This document shows positions 54,312 through 64,000 of a stretch of DNA of 64,000 bases, piece by piece (position 1 is the stretch's first letter; every line of letters starts with the position of its first letter). A program made the position numbers and the translations under genes. The stretch covers positions 1,736,001 to 1,800,000 of the forward strand of contig JAPEUQ010000009.1 in the NCBI GenBank assembly GCA_027946365.1, given 5' to 3'. The notes below the pieces were generated by a model, which saw only the letters and a list, made by a program, of their open reading frames with translations, ran no database searches and was not told the origin of the DNA. This stretch comes from Kalmusia sp. IMI 367209 (Eukaryota > Ascomycota > Dothideomycetes > Pleosporales > Didymosphaeriaceae).

Positions 54312-56189
54312 ATGCCTGGGTTTGAGCGCCCCCATCTTAAGGTCGATCAGCCAAGATCAGCGTTTGCCGAGGGTAATTCGAGATGGTGAGTTTGGGCCTG
54401 AGGAGTCGGAAGATTATAAGAAGGAGAGGGAAGAGGGGCTAGTGGAAGAGAGGCTGATTATTGAGTAGGACAAATAAGGATCTCGATCCAGTCCCCCGTC
54501 ATGCGCGCAAATGGGGTGTTACGAGCTTCATAGCTTATTGGGTGTCAGATGCCTTCAAGTAAGATATCCCCCGGGCTTCATGAAGTACGATTCAGTATCT
54601 AACGAGAGTGCAGCGCGGCGACTTGGCAATTTGCAGCTGGTATCTTATCCGTCGGCCTCACTTGGCGGGAAAGCATAGGCATTGTCGCATTGGCTTTCTT
54701 CATCGTGTCTATTGTCATTGCATTGAATGGCGCCATTGGCGTGATTCGTACGTAACTATAGTCCCAAGTTCTAAGATCAGGAACTAATCTTGCGAAGATC
54801 ATGCGCCGTTTCCTGTCCTCGCACGCGCCTCTTGGGGGTTCTGGGGTTCTTACATCGCCATCATTTCGCGTGCCATTCTCGCTATCTTCTGGTTTGCCAT
54901 TCAAACGATGAATGGCGCCAACACCGTCCGCGTCATGCTTGGAGCGATCTGGCCGTCATTCTTAACAATGAAAAACCATATCCCGGAATCGCAAGGCATC
55001 ACCACTAACACCCTGATTTCATTCATTTTGTTCTGGCTGATCCAGTTGCCGTTCCTATATATGCATCCAAATAATCTCAGATGGTTGTTCATGGTGAAGA
55101 GTGTGATAGTGCCGATATCGTGGATAGCAATTCTCGTGTGGGCCTTTGTAGCGACGGACGGTGGAGGGGAACTGTTTGATCAGAAGCCGACTATTACTGG
55201 GAGCGCATATAGTTGGGCCTTTTTGAGTTCCTTGACTTCAGTCATTGGGAACTATGCTACTCTTTCAGTCAACCAGGTACGGATTTCCCTTGCTTCAATG
55301 TGGGTTTTAACCAGTTGGATGCTAATATGAACTTGACCAGGCTGACTTTTACCGCTACTCCCGCGTATCAGTAAAATGGCAACTGATCTACGTCCCATTT
55401 CTTCCTATCATTTTCACATTCATCTCCTTCATTGGTATCGCCGCCGCCTCCGCCGGGTCCGCCCGCTATGGTACTCTGGACTGGGACCCTATGGCGCTTA
55501 TCTCGCACTGGTCCTCACGTGCATGCCGTTTCTTCGCTGCCTTCAGTTTCGCGCTCGCTGCCCTCGGAGTCAACATCTCTGCAAACTCACTCTCTGCCGC
55601 CAACGACCTCACCGCTTTATTCCCGCAGTACGTCAACATCCGGCGCGGACAACTGCTCTGCGCAATCATCGCGTGGGCACTCGTGCCGTGGAAGATTCTC
55701 AAGAGCGCAGGCAGCTTTCTGAACTTTATGAGTGCCTATGCGGTGTTCCTTGGGCCTATCGCCGCTATCATGGTAGGGGACTTTTGGTGGATCCACAAGC
55801 GGAAATACGACACACTGGCGCTCTACCAACGCCACAGTATCTACCGCTATTGGCATGGCGTCAACTGGCGCGCTATAGTTGCCTTCCTTGTAAACATTGC
55901 GCCGAATATGCCTGGTTTCATCAACTCGATCAACCCGTCTATTGAAGTTGGTGTTGGGTCTAGGCCGTATACCTTTGGATGGTTGCTGGGGTTTGTGGGT
56001 ACAAGCATTGTGTATGTGGGGCTGAGTACGGTATTTCCGCAGAGGGAGACTTTGATTGAGAAGGCGGTGTTGCCAGATGAGGTGTATGATGGGAATGGGT
56101 ATGTGGATGAGGGGGTTAGTATTGAGGGGAGTGGGAGTGGGGAGGAGGTCGTTGAGAGGACGGAGAAGGGGGATGGAAGGGGAGATTGA
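54312..56189 (+). CDS. NCS1-family nucleobase/allantoin-type permease
   Basis: Exons 54312-54385, 54469-54558, 54614-54747, 54798-55276 and 55341-56189, 541 residues, with every junction in frame. The start at 54312 has A at -3. Family marks in order are WTNKDLDPVPRHARKW, the first span WVSDAFNAATWQFAAG, VLARASWGFWGSYIAII, the QTMNGANTVRVMLGAIWPSF motif, the GNYATLSVNQADFYRYSR motif across intron 4, and NSLSAANDLTALFPQYVNIRRG. About ten to twelve membrane spans are expected. It is a plasma-membrane symporter moving uracil, uridine, allantoin or a related compound with protons or sodium. The tail is acidic and Gly/Ser-rich. The specific substrate cannot be read from sequence alone. Confidence 0.92.
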
Positions 56190-57492
56190 ATAGAATCTTG
56201 TGAGTGAAGGAGTCTGGCAAGGGATACGGAGATGTGAGATGGGCTAAGAAACAAAGTCCAAGAAATATAGAAAGTGGGATGGTTTGTATGCAATGTTTCA
56301 GTCTTAATACCAGCCTTACAAGTAGCTCAGATATATCATTGAATGTTTAGCTTGGCACCGATGGCTGACACGATATTTCTTGCTGAATACAAGCACATTG
56401 AAAGCCATATTCTTAGAGTCCGCCCTGCTGGTTCAGGTGTGCAAGATATTCATCGGCCTCTTATATTTGTTCTGAGGTAATGACAAGCGCATTTGGCAGA
56501 TATGATCAACCTCGGAGTCCACGCACACACATCTCCCAAAAGGGATGTGGTTCGGTAAGGTAAGTATCACTTGAACCATATCATTAAGATCATTAAATGA
56601 AAACACAAATCGGCAAGACGTTCACCGACAATTGTACATCGGCATTTTCTGCCTCAAACGCCGACATCATTACTCTACTAGCCCTCTCCAGCCTTCGTCT
56701 ATACAATGCTACTGCACAACTTGACGCAACCCATCTAGCGTACGCTCTTCCTTTTTTGAATGCCTGTCGTTCCAATTGGTAGGGTCTCAGAAACCGCGTG
56801 GCTGCCGTATGACGTGTTGTGACGCCGGCAAACTGCGGGTTCAAAGTCCGCGTTTTCTCCCCGCACTATTCTCCGAATGCTTATTTCCAGCAACACAGAC
56901 TGCGGTCTTGTGCAGACCATACCACACTTTTATAAACATAATCCCACCTAATTGTGAGACGATCCGATCTTTGATCTCACGGCGCCGGTGTGATGACCAC
57001 GCTATGATTCTCAATGATTCAGCTACGCAATAGACTACCGAAAGTTGACCATGTGCCCCTCAACCGCTTGCAGCCACTGTTGCAGCTGCCACAAAGCTTA
57101 CTTAAGAAGCGATTGCGAGCTAAGATCTTGTGTAGGCGGGCACTGACGCGTCAAACAGGGATCGCTGATGTGCAGATGCTCTACTGTTCAATGAAGAATG
57201 AGCGGCGCTGGGGATGTGCAAAGCTTCAGCCTTACGGAACCCCTCCGGAGCAGGGTCGATGACGGATGCCGACAAAGCCTAATTGCGTGAGAGGCCGCGT
57301 GATTTTTGTGTATGTATATCAAAGTTTGTTTTCGTATATCTAGGTTATTTCGCTCCCCACAAGTCAGTCACTATTTATCTCGACGTTTGCAGGGTAGTTT
57401 CTGAATTCGTGCTCTACATTAGCATCGACAATTCCATACTTCGAAATCTAACTTCGCTCGAACAGCATCGGAAATTCTCACGACATCTTGCA
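56190..57492. other. Intergenic, nothing supported
   Basis: 1.3 kb between permease and GPI-type protein. Frames are short. A hairpin resembling a tRNA T-arm near 56840-56858 was examined and rejected. Confidence 0.5.
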
Positions 57493-58251
57493 ATGAACTA
57501 CACCATCCTCAGCCTTGCCGTCCTGGTAGGCACGGCTGTGCAGGCGGTACCGACAAAAAACCCCTCCAACTTCGTCTCCCTCATCCCGAGCAGCGCACTC
57601 TCCCTGATCCCCAGCGGTGTCTTACCCACTGACGCTTCCTCTACTGTGGCCTCGAACAGCGATGCTTCAAACGCCGCTGGCTCGACAACAACGGCGGCGC
57701 CTTTCATCCCACCTCCATTTACCACTGACCCCGCTGCATGGTCCTCTATCTACAACTCCATTCAGTCGAACGGCTTCCCTTGGCCGTCCACAGGTTATGG
57801 CCCCGGCTCCGGCCCTTGGGGCCCCGGTTACGGCCCGCCAAACGGCCACCACTGGGGTGGACCAGGTGGCTACGGCCCATGGGGCTCAGGAAGCTGGGGC
57901 CCTAGTGCGTGGAGCACCCGTAGTGACTGGCGCAACGGACCTTGGACAGCATGGTGGGGTGGCAGTGCGTGTCCCGGGAGTGATTGGCCTGGCTGGACGC
58001 AAGGCCCTTGGAGTACGGCTGTGCCGTGGACTAATTGGGCGGGATGTAGTGCCAGTACAACAGCGACGCACGTTGTAACGACTACAGTCAGTGGGGCGGT
58101 GACGATGGCGACGCAGTATGGTGTGCAAGTTGCTGCTGCAGTTGGAACGACGAATACTGCAGGGAGTCAAGGGGCTGCGGCGCCGATGAAGACGGCGGGC
58201 CCTGCTGCTGCGCTTGGTGTTGCTGTTTTGGGGCTTGCTGTGGGGCTGTGA
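57493..58251 (+). CDS. Secreted Gly/Trp/Pro-rich GPI-type cell-wall protein
   Basis: Single exon, 252 residues from the Met at 57493; an in-frame Met at 57283 would add an implausible leader. The signal peptide is at about 1-18 (cleavage near AVQA). A Ser/Thr/Ala-rich stretch, then a region with many GPW/GYGP and WG repeats (about 95-180, with unusually many Trp), then a Ser/Thr linker (TATHVVTTTVSGAVTMATQYG). The C-terminus is hydrophobic after small residues (AGPAAALGVAVLGLAVGL), as in GPI-anchor signals. Expected location is plasma membrane or wall. No enzymatic domain. The Trp content is unusual for this class. Confidence 0.82.
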   Translation: MNYTILSLAVLVGTAVQAVPTKNPSNFVSLIPSSALSLIPSGVLPTDASSTVASNSDASNAAGSTTTAAPFIPPPFTTDPAAWSSIYNSIQSNGFPWPSTGYGPGSGPWGPGYGPPNGHHWGGPGGYGPWGSGSWGPSAWSTRSDWRNGPWTAWWGGSACPGSDWPGWTQGPWSTAVPWTNWAGCSASTTATHVVTTTVSGAVTMATQYGVQVAAAVGTTNTAGSQGAAAPMKTAGPAAALGVAVLGLAVGL

Positions 58252-58973
58252 GGATGAATTGTGGTGGATATAAGGCATAAGCATGCATTTAGTGCTGTGT
58301 TAATAGGGCGTAGAATTACAAGATTAACACGGGTGCGCATTCCTTCTAAATACCCGAAATGGACATTGATGGCGTCTGGCATTTGGTCCTTGACGTAGAT
58401 CCAATCTTTAATGATTGTAGGCATTGAATTGAAGATAGCCTTGCAAGGTTGATTAAATTACTTTAGCTACGGAAGGAGTCGATTGATCTCAACTACATTT
58501 CAAGTTCGGATATCAAGCTCGAGCGTTTCCTTCTATTACATGATAACAGCAAATTTGACAGTACCGATAGAGGGTCATTTGCTTCAATATCCTCTTGACT
58601 TGAGGCGTTGGGTTGTATGCCGAGTAGCTTAGGCAGGTAATCGGGGCTGCAGGAAATATCGCATCGGCGCGCTTGTAGCCGACCAGCGTGGTATACGTCG
58701 CTATATGTGGATTGGCACATTGTTGAGAGTGAATTTTGGGCATGCGTCAGGGGTACCGGCGCTCAGATGGTATGGTACTAAGATTTGAACTAGCCTGTTG
58801 TAGACTAGCATCGAATCAGTCTTGGCAAGTGCGGCGAACGTTCACTTTGGCAACATCGTTGCAGCTGCACGCATACCAAGATAACCCCACAATCGCCGCC
58901 TTCTCCCTGCGCAACATGGTCCGATAGAGTCGCCGATACCACAAACTATTTGCGATCCTTCTCTTTCTCTACA
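58252..58973. other. Intergenic, nothing supported
   Basis: About 720 bases between the wall protein and the AP-1 mu gene. No coding signal. Confidence 0.5.
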
Positions 58974-60618
58974 ATGGCGTCGGCGGTGTTCTTCCTCGAC
59001 CTAAAGGGCAAGGTGAGCTTGTGGGGTATCCTATATGAAGCTGTATGCTAACGTAGCAACAGACCCTTCTGGCGCGTAACTATAGGGGAGACATCCCCAT
59101 GTCAGCCGTCGAAAAGTTCCCCGTACTACTCAGCGAAGCCGAAGAAGAGAGCTCCGCTGTCCCGCCATGCTTCTCCAACGAAGGCATCAACGTATGCACC
59201 CCTCGATTTCGACGATACGCAATAAATGCCTCTATGCCCCTACTGCCCGACTATAACTGACTTGAGGCCTTCCTTGCAGTACCTTTACATTCGACACAAC
59301 AATTTATACCTCCTCGCGCTCACGAAACGAAATACCAATGCCGCCGAAATCCTCCTGTTCCTGCACAAAGTCGTCGAGGTCTTCACAGAATACTTCAAGG
59401 AGCTGGAGGAGGAGAGCATACGAGACAACTTCGTCATTATTTACGAGCTGCTCGACGAGATGATGGACTTTGGGTACCCGCAGACAACAGAGAGCAAGAT
59501 ATTACAGGAGTGCGCCTTCCCAAATTACGATACTAGGGCATAATCAATGCTGAGTGCTGACTTTCTGCGTACAGATACATCACACAGGAATCTCACAAGC
59601 TCGAGGTGCAAGCACGCCCCCCTATTGCCGTCACGAATGCGGTCAGCTGGCGTAGCGAAGGTATCCGCTACCGCAAGAACGAAGTCTTCCTTGACGTTAT
59701 TGAGTCGCTCAATCTACTTGTGTCTGCGAATGGAAATGTTCTTCGGTCCGAGATTCTTGGTGCAATTAAGATGAAGTGCTACCTGTCCGGTATGCCTGAG
59801 CTACGTCTGGGACTCAACGATAAAGCCATGTTCGAGACGACGGGAAGGGCCACGAGAGGGAAGGCTGTGGAGATGGAAGACGTCAAATTTCACCAGTGCG
59901 TGCGATTATCACGATTCGAAAATGACCGGACTATCAGTTTTATTCCACCAGATGGTGAATTCGAATTGATGAGCTACCGTTTGAACACCCAGGTCAAACC
60001 TTTGATTTGGGTAGAGTGCATAGTAGAGAGCCACTCCGGCAGTAGGATAGAATACATGTTGAAGGTAGGCGTGCTCGGGAAATCGCGCACCACGATGCTG
60101 ACTATGACTAGGCAAAAGCGCAGTTTAAGCGACGAAGCACGGCCAACAATGTCCAAATCTCAATACCTGTACCCGAAGACGCAGACACACCCCGCTTCCG
60201 GACAAACATCGGCACAGTGCACTACGCACCCGAGACATCCTCGATAGTATGGAAAATAAAGCAGTTTGGAGGCGGCAAAGAATTCCTAATGCGTGCCGAA
60301 CTCGGTCTGCCTTCAGTGCGCGGCGACGATGAGAAGGGCGGCGGTATGATGGGCGGATTTGGAGGCAGTATGGGAGGTGTCGGTGGTGGCAAGGGTAAGA
60401 GGCCGATTAGCGTGAAGTTCGAGATCCCGTACTTCACGACGAGTGGTATCCAAGTCCGTTATTTGAAGATTATTGAGCCGAAGGTGAGTCTCCCCTAATG
60501 CGATTAACGGCAGCGGACATTACTGATGGCATTGTAGCTCCAATATCCGTCGTTGCCGTGGGTGCGATACATCACACAGTCGGGCGACATCGCGGTGCGA
60601 TTACCCGATGTAAACTAA
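58974..60618 (+). CDS. APM1: AP-1 clathrin adaptor complex subunit mu
   Basis: Exons 58974-59012, 59063-59191, 59280-59509, 59575-60064, 60112-60483 and 60538-60618, 446 residues. The N-terminal longin domain opens MASAVFFLDLKGK then TLLARNYRGD, followed by FLHKVVEVFTEYFKELEEESIRDNF and LLDEMMDFGYPQTTESKIL. The mu homology domain begins VSWRSEGIRYRKNEVFLDVIES, with LSGMPELRLGLNDK and FIPPDGEFELMSYR, and ends LPWVRYITQSGDIAVRLP. The AP-1 mu subunit recognises tyrosine-based sorting signals at the trans-Golgi and endosomes. A Gly/Met-rich insert (GGGMMGGFGGSMGG) lies in the C-terminal domain. Intron 3 has the weak donor GTGCGC, like one in the kinase. Confidence 0.95.
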
Positions 60619-63345
60619 TAGTGAGGGGTCATGGTATAGATATCAATGATGAAATGAAGCATGTCTTCTGACTTTCCGGTTCCTCGTGTTTTTAAACACT
60701 CAAAATGGATACCCTTTGTAACCTTCGCTCTACATGTTACGTATTAGACGCAACATCACGGAAGCCTTCATTGACGTCCGGAATATTTTTCCTAAGATAG
60801 TGTCATGCTTGATATACTATGTCGAGACGTATGGCACTGCAGGTGCTTTCTTACCCATCACGAACGATTGTCGATGGTGCCATATGACAGTAGCTCGGTG
60901 TAATGCATCTGACGGCATATTTTCCGCTTTGAAAACTTTGATGAGATTCCGCACTCCAGCTTCCTCGTGGGTATATAAACTATCTGTCTTGCTACTAATG
61001 CAGCACACCTCTCATCTAATAAGCTCCTCTAAAATTTGCCGTACACAGTTTTGGGACAGCTTTCTCCCCCCGCAAAAAAAAGAAAGAAAGAAAGTGGATA
61101 CTGTCATGCCTGTCTAGTGAGACTTTAGAAAAACGATTTTCAGAAGCTTATGTCTACTTGGTGGTGTCTAAACTCAGATACGTGCGAAGACATGACTGTG
61201 GCTGGACACGACCTTGAAGTTACTCATCAGACTTGATGGTATAGCGACTCGTAGTGATAACATGTGTACTGTCGAAGAGGGGACTCATGTGTTAGACTTT
61301 AATAAATATTAACGCACTGTAGCCTCCATCGTGGTATAAATATATCTTCACTTCCACATCTACTGAAGCACATTATTTTCGCGACCATTCCTCTTGAACA
61401 GAATGGATATTTGACCCATGGGGTCATCTCCTCAAAGATTGTCGTACTTGCTCATGGCTGCTTGGCGAGCTTCTAAAAAGATGATTTCGACCCTAGCATG
61501 GTAGGGAACATCGTCGATGGGCTGTCATTGAAATAAATCGCGAACCTCAACGATGCTAATGATGTTATACTGCAATATGATAGTGCGCAGAATCCTTGCA
61601 GAGCACCTTCTGTCCCTACTATAGCTATGTCCTAGGTATAGAAGATCCTCCTTGGGTGTCTTTTATCACATCACACAGTTTGAGTGGAGGCGGCATCAAA
61701 AAAACATAGCAGGAAGTACATAAGGAGTATCCCAAATTTTACAAGTGGATCGACCCATCAGCACTTGTTAAGGACTGAAAAATGGTAGTCATCTGTGATA
61801 GGGGCCATTTTCTCTAAAGTAAACTCGAAGATGGACATATTAGAGCGGTATAGAGCGGAAAAGTAATACCAATAATACCAAAGGCCGACTTTGTCTGAAA
61901 GGTGGAAACGTCAACGATATGTCCTGACGATCGAGCTGTGAGACTCGTTTCAACATTTTGCAGATTACCTCCTGCTATTTCTTTCCTGAAAGAGGCACGT
62001 ATACTACTGGGGTTTTAAAACGCTAGGGTAATGACGGCATGTCTGTCTAGTAGCGATTCAAAAGCTGTGTAGGAAGTCTTCAAGGGAGATTTCGTTTTCG
62101 CTAAATCCTCGGACTCACAGATTACGTTCGTGGGGCAAAGATCTCAATATCAAGCATTCATCTTCTAGGACTGAATCTTACCACATTTTGGATATACACA
62201 CCCCTATATCTGCTCGACCAAAGTCTCAAAGTTACCTTAATACATGACAGGAGGGGAATGAGGCTCCAAGTTGAAGAGGCGGCCTGAAAAGATAGTCAGA
62301 CAATCACTGACATGAAGAAACTGCCTTTACATGATAATTTTGATGATCCTACAATGCTTACATGGCGTCCTTGTTCTGCGGTTTAAACCAAATCTAAGTA
62401 TGAGAGATTCTACTTTCAACGCTTTCAAAGCGCACCTATACATAAAAAGCTGCTCTAGAATCAATACGTCTTACCAAACATGTCCCTATTCTCTGGATAT
62501 CAAAAGCAGGCAAATGATATTAGCTTGTTGGGTTTAAAATCGACTACGACGACCAAAGTGGATAAGCCTGATATACTTCGGCGATGGCCCCAATACTGAA
62601 GACGTTCTCGGAAATTGAAAGCTTTGACGCCTCTTAGTATTGGTGTGCACTATGATAACATGGTGATCGTCATTATTAAGAGTGTTGAGCCTTGTGTAAC
62701 CAGCTTGCCTTCAGGGTATCAAAAAATCTCCACTTCCATGGTAAATGTACCACACTCCTGTGTAAGGCTGTCTCTTAATTAGTTGAGGACGCCTTGTCGC
62801 AGGCTTTCTCTAAAAGGCAGTGCGAAGATAAGTTCATGTTTGCTTGGTGCAGTGCCAAAATTTTGCAATGATAGAATGGTCCGGAATCATGAAAACGACT
62901 ATCTCGAATTCATTTATAGAAGTCTATGTCCTAGATGGGCCGTGATGGCAAGGATCAGGGCTTTGTAATGATTTATATTTCGCTTAGAGCGCTTATTGAT
63001 GCTCTATTTGACGCCCGCTCAAAGTATATAAAGCTTTCTTTTTACATACTTCACAATTGCTACCACAATATCTTTCCAAATCCACCATCAAAAGATGAAG
63101 GGTCACCCCCTCTTAAAATATCAACCGAGAGAACGCATGTTTCCTCCGTGGAACCGAAATGCTTATGCGTACTTCGCATGCGAGGCGAATTCTAAAAGTC
63201 CTCACATCTTCCATAGTTGTGACTAAAAGGATAAGTGGAGCCAGTGATAAGGTATGTTATGGTATTGAAGTGATGATCTTCCTACCGTTAAGGCCTTTTG
63301 ATTAGGCATTTATCGTAAGAAGAAGTCAATTATTTCTAAAAACAT
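60619..63345. other. AT-rich gene-poor interval
   Basis: About 2.7 kb, AT-rich with many TA steps and short frames. A GAAA/AAAG microsatellite lies near 61073-61093. No ORF with coding character. It looks like decayed repeat DNA, but I found no terminal repeats or transposase remnant that I can name. Confidence 0.5.
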
Positions 63346-63349
63346 CAAC

Positions 63350-63700
63350 ATGCTGTTGAGGTGTTTGAGCCTGGACAGCTAGCCATGCTGGCACGTCTCT
63401 ATGCGATGGGCGAGCGCCTCCAAGCCTCAAATTCAAAGCCTATGCACTTTGGCAATTTGCTAAATCTCTGGGCCACAGCACGTTCATCTCGGATGAGAGT
63501 ATCTGTGAATTGTTGAGGATTGCGTATACGGACATTGCGGAGAGAGCTAGAGAGGATCCGATGAGGATGCAGATATTCTAGTATGCGCGGATGAGGATTG
63601 GGAGCTTACAGAAGTCGGAATTGTTCGAACAGACGCTAAGGGATGTGGGCGACTAGGGGACGCAAATCTGTCTGTGGGTCGACCAGATGCCGCCGGAAAA
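63350..63700 (+). pseudogene. BTB/POZ-like protein remnant with frame break and stops
   Basis: A plus-strand frame reads FEPGQLAMLARLYAMGERLQA, the helical segment that follows a BTB domain in fungal BTB proteins. It then shifts near 63430-63440 into a second frame reading FKAYALWQFAKSLG and a helical continuation through ICELLRIAYTDIAERA. This is cut by TAG at 63579-63581 and TAG at 63654-63656, both explicable as single transitions from CAG or TGG. The BTB domain itself is not visible upstream. A dead gene piece; the family call is tentative. Confidence 0.4.
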
Positions 63701-64000
63701 ACCGGCAAAGCCGATTGAGTTGCGAGTACGACGTACAGTAAACCTCCAGACCGACTCGCGATGTAGTACTTGATTTTCAAAAGTTGCCAGTGTAACAATC
63801 CTCTCTGTGGTGATGAAGGAGAATGACTTACGTAAAGGATATGAACGTCGAAATTCTGATATCCCTCTTGGATCGTGCCGAATTCCACCCACGAGACAGA
63901 CTGTCGTAAGGCAGCTCGTTCATACAGCCGCAAGCCCCTTCATGCACGAAGTCCGATGTGGCGCAGCCCTCCATCGCAACCGCATCGGAGCCGCGCTAGG
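63701..64000. other. Window end, no supported gene
   Basis: 300 bases beyond the BTB-like remnant. The minus strand has an open frame (63933-63547) that may belong to a gene continuing past the window, but nothing in it is recognisable. Confidence 0.4.

Noticed and set aside
56776..56866. Possible tRNA around a GGTTCAAAG T-arm-like hairpin
   Set aside because: The T-arm stem is good, but no matching D-arm or anticodon stem-loop can be formed and the acceptor stem has a mismatch, so it does not fold as a tRNA.
60619..63345. Intact transposon in the AT-rich interval
   Set aside because: No terminal inverted or long terminal repeats, target-site duplication or transposase/RT motif could be found by eye.

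Overview
The window is nuclear DNA of a filamentous ascomycete, most likely a Dothideomycete. Genes are split by short introns (about 43-115 nt, most near 50) with GTRNGT donors, CTRAC-type branch sites and YAG acceptors. Conserved eukaryotic genes are intact and colinear, and several families (DUF4748, DUF4048, CFEM-like, NCS1, fungal NLR-like, DUF7025-type AAA) are typical of filamentous fungi. The class assignment is inference from style, not from a marker. All splice models were built by hand from frame continuity and splice signals.

Layout. 1-1509: 3' part of a large conserved fungal protein. 4009-9958: an accessory block with a nine-exon AAA ATPase and an NLR-like protein with a broken P-loop, transcribed divergently, followed by a coding relic (about 10.3-10.8 kb). 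11.2-23 kb: a GT31-type Golgi glycosyltransferase, a small F-box/2EXR-like protein and three lineage-specific proteins. 23.5-27.2 kb: a housekeeping cluster of ICln (methylosome), WDR83/MORG1 and NOB1. 27.2-32.8 kb: gene-poor, with two weak candidates. 32.8-42 kb: TIM22, a DUF4048 protein, a Ste20/GCK-type kinase and a methyltransferase. 42-44 kb: a CFEM-like membrane protein and a small membrane protein, both with reading-frame breaks. 44-49 kb: AT-rich, with a broken CorA-like gene and a NAD(P)-binding protein. 49.4-53.5 kb: DUF4748 protein, nucleoporin POM34 and an AMP-binding-like protein. 54.3-60.6 kb: NCS1 permease, a Gly/Trp-rich GPI-type wall protein and the AP-1 mu subunit. 60.6-64 kb: AT-rich, ending in a BTB-like pseudogene.

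Functional links. NOB1 acts in 40S subunit maturation, and ICln and WDR83 act in snRNP assembly and splicing or MAPK scaffolding, so the 23.5-27.2 kb block is RNA-processing rich. TIM22, POM34 and AP-1 mu serve mitochondrial import, the nuclear pore and clathrin sorting.

The most notable results are a GC-AG intron in the AAA gene; the divergent AAA/NLR-like pair with its diverged P-loop; a one-base break in the NOB1 C-terminus at a C-run; three more frame breaks of the same kind between 42 and 46.5 kb, which point either to homopolymer assembly errors or to real decay; and several nonsense-riddled relics whose stops look like C-to-T changes, as expected from RIP. I found no convincing tRNA, rRNA, CRISPR array or intact transposon.
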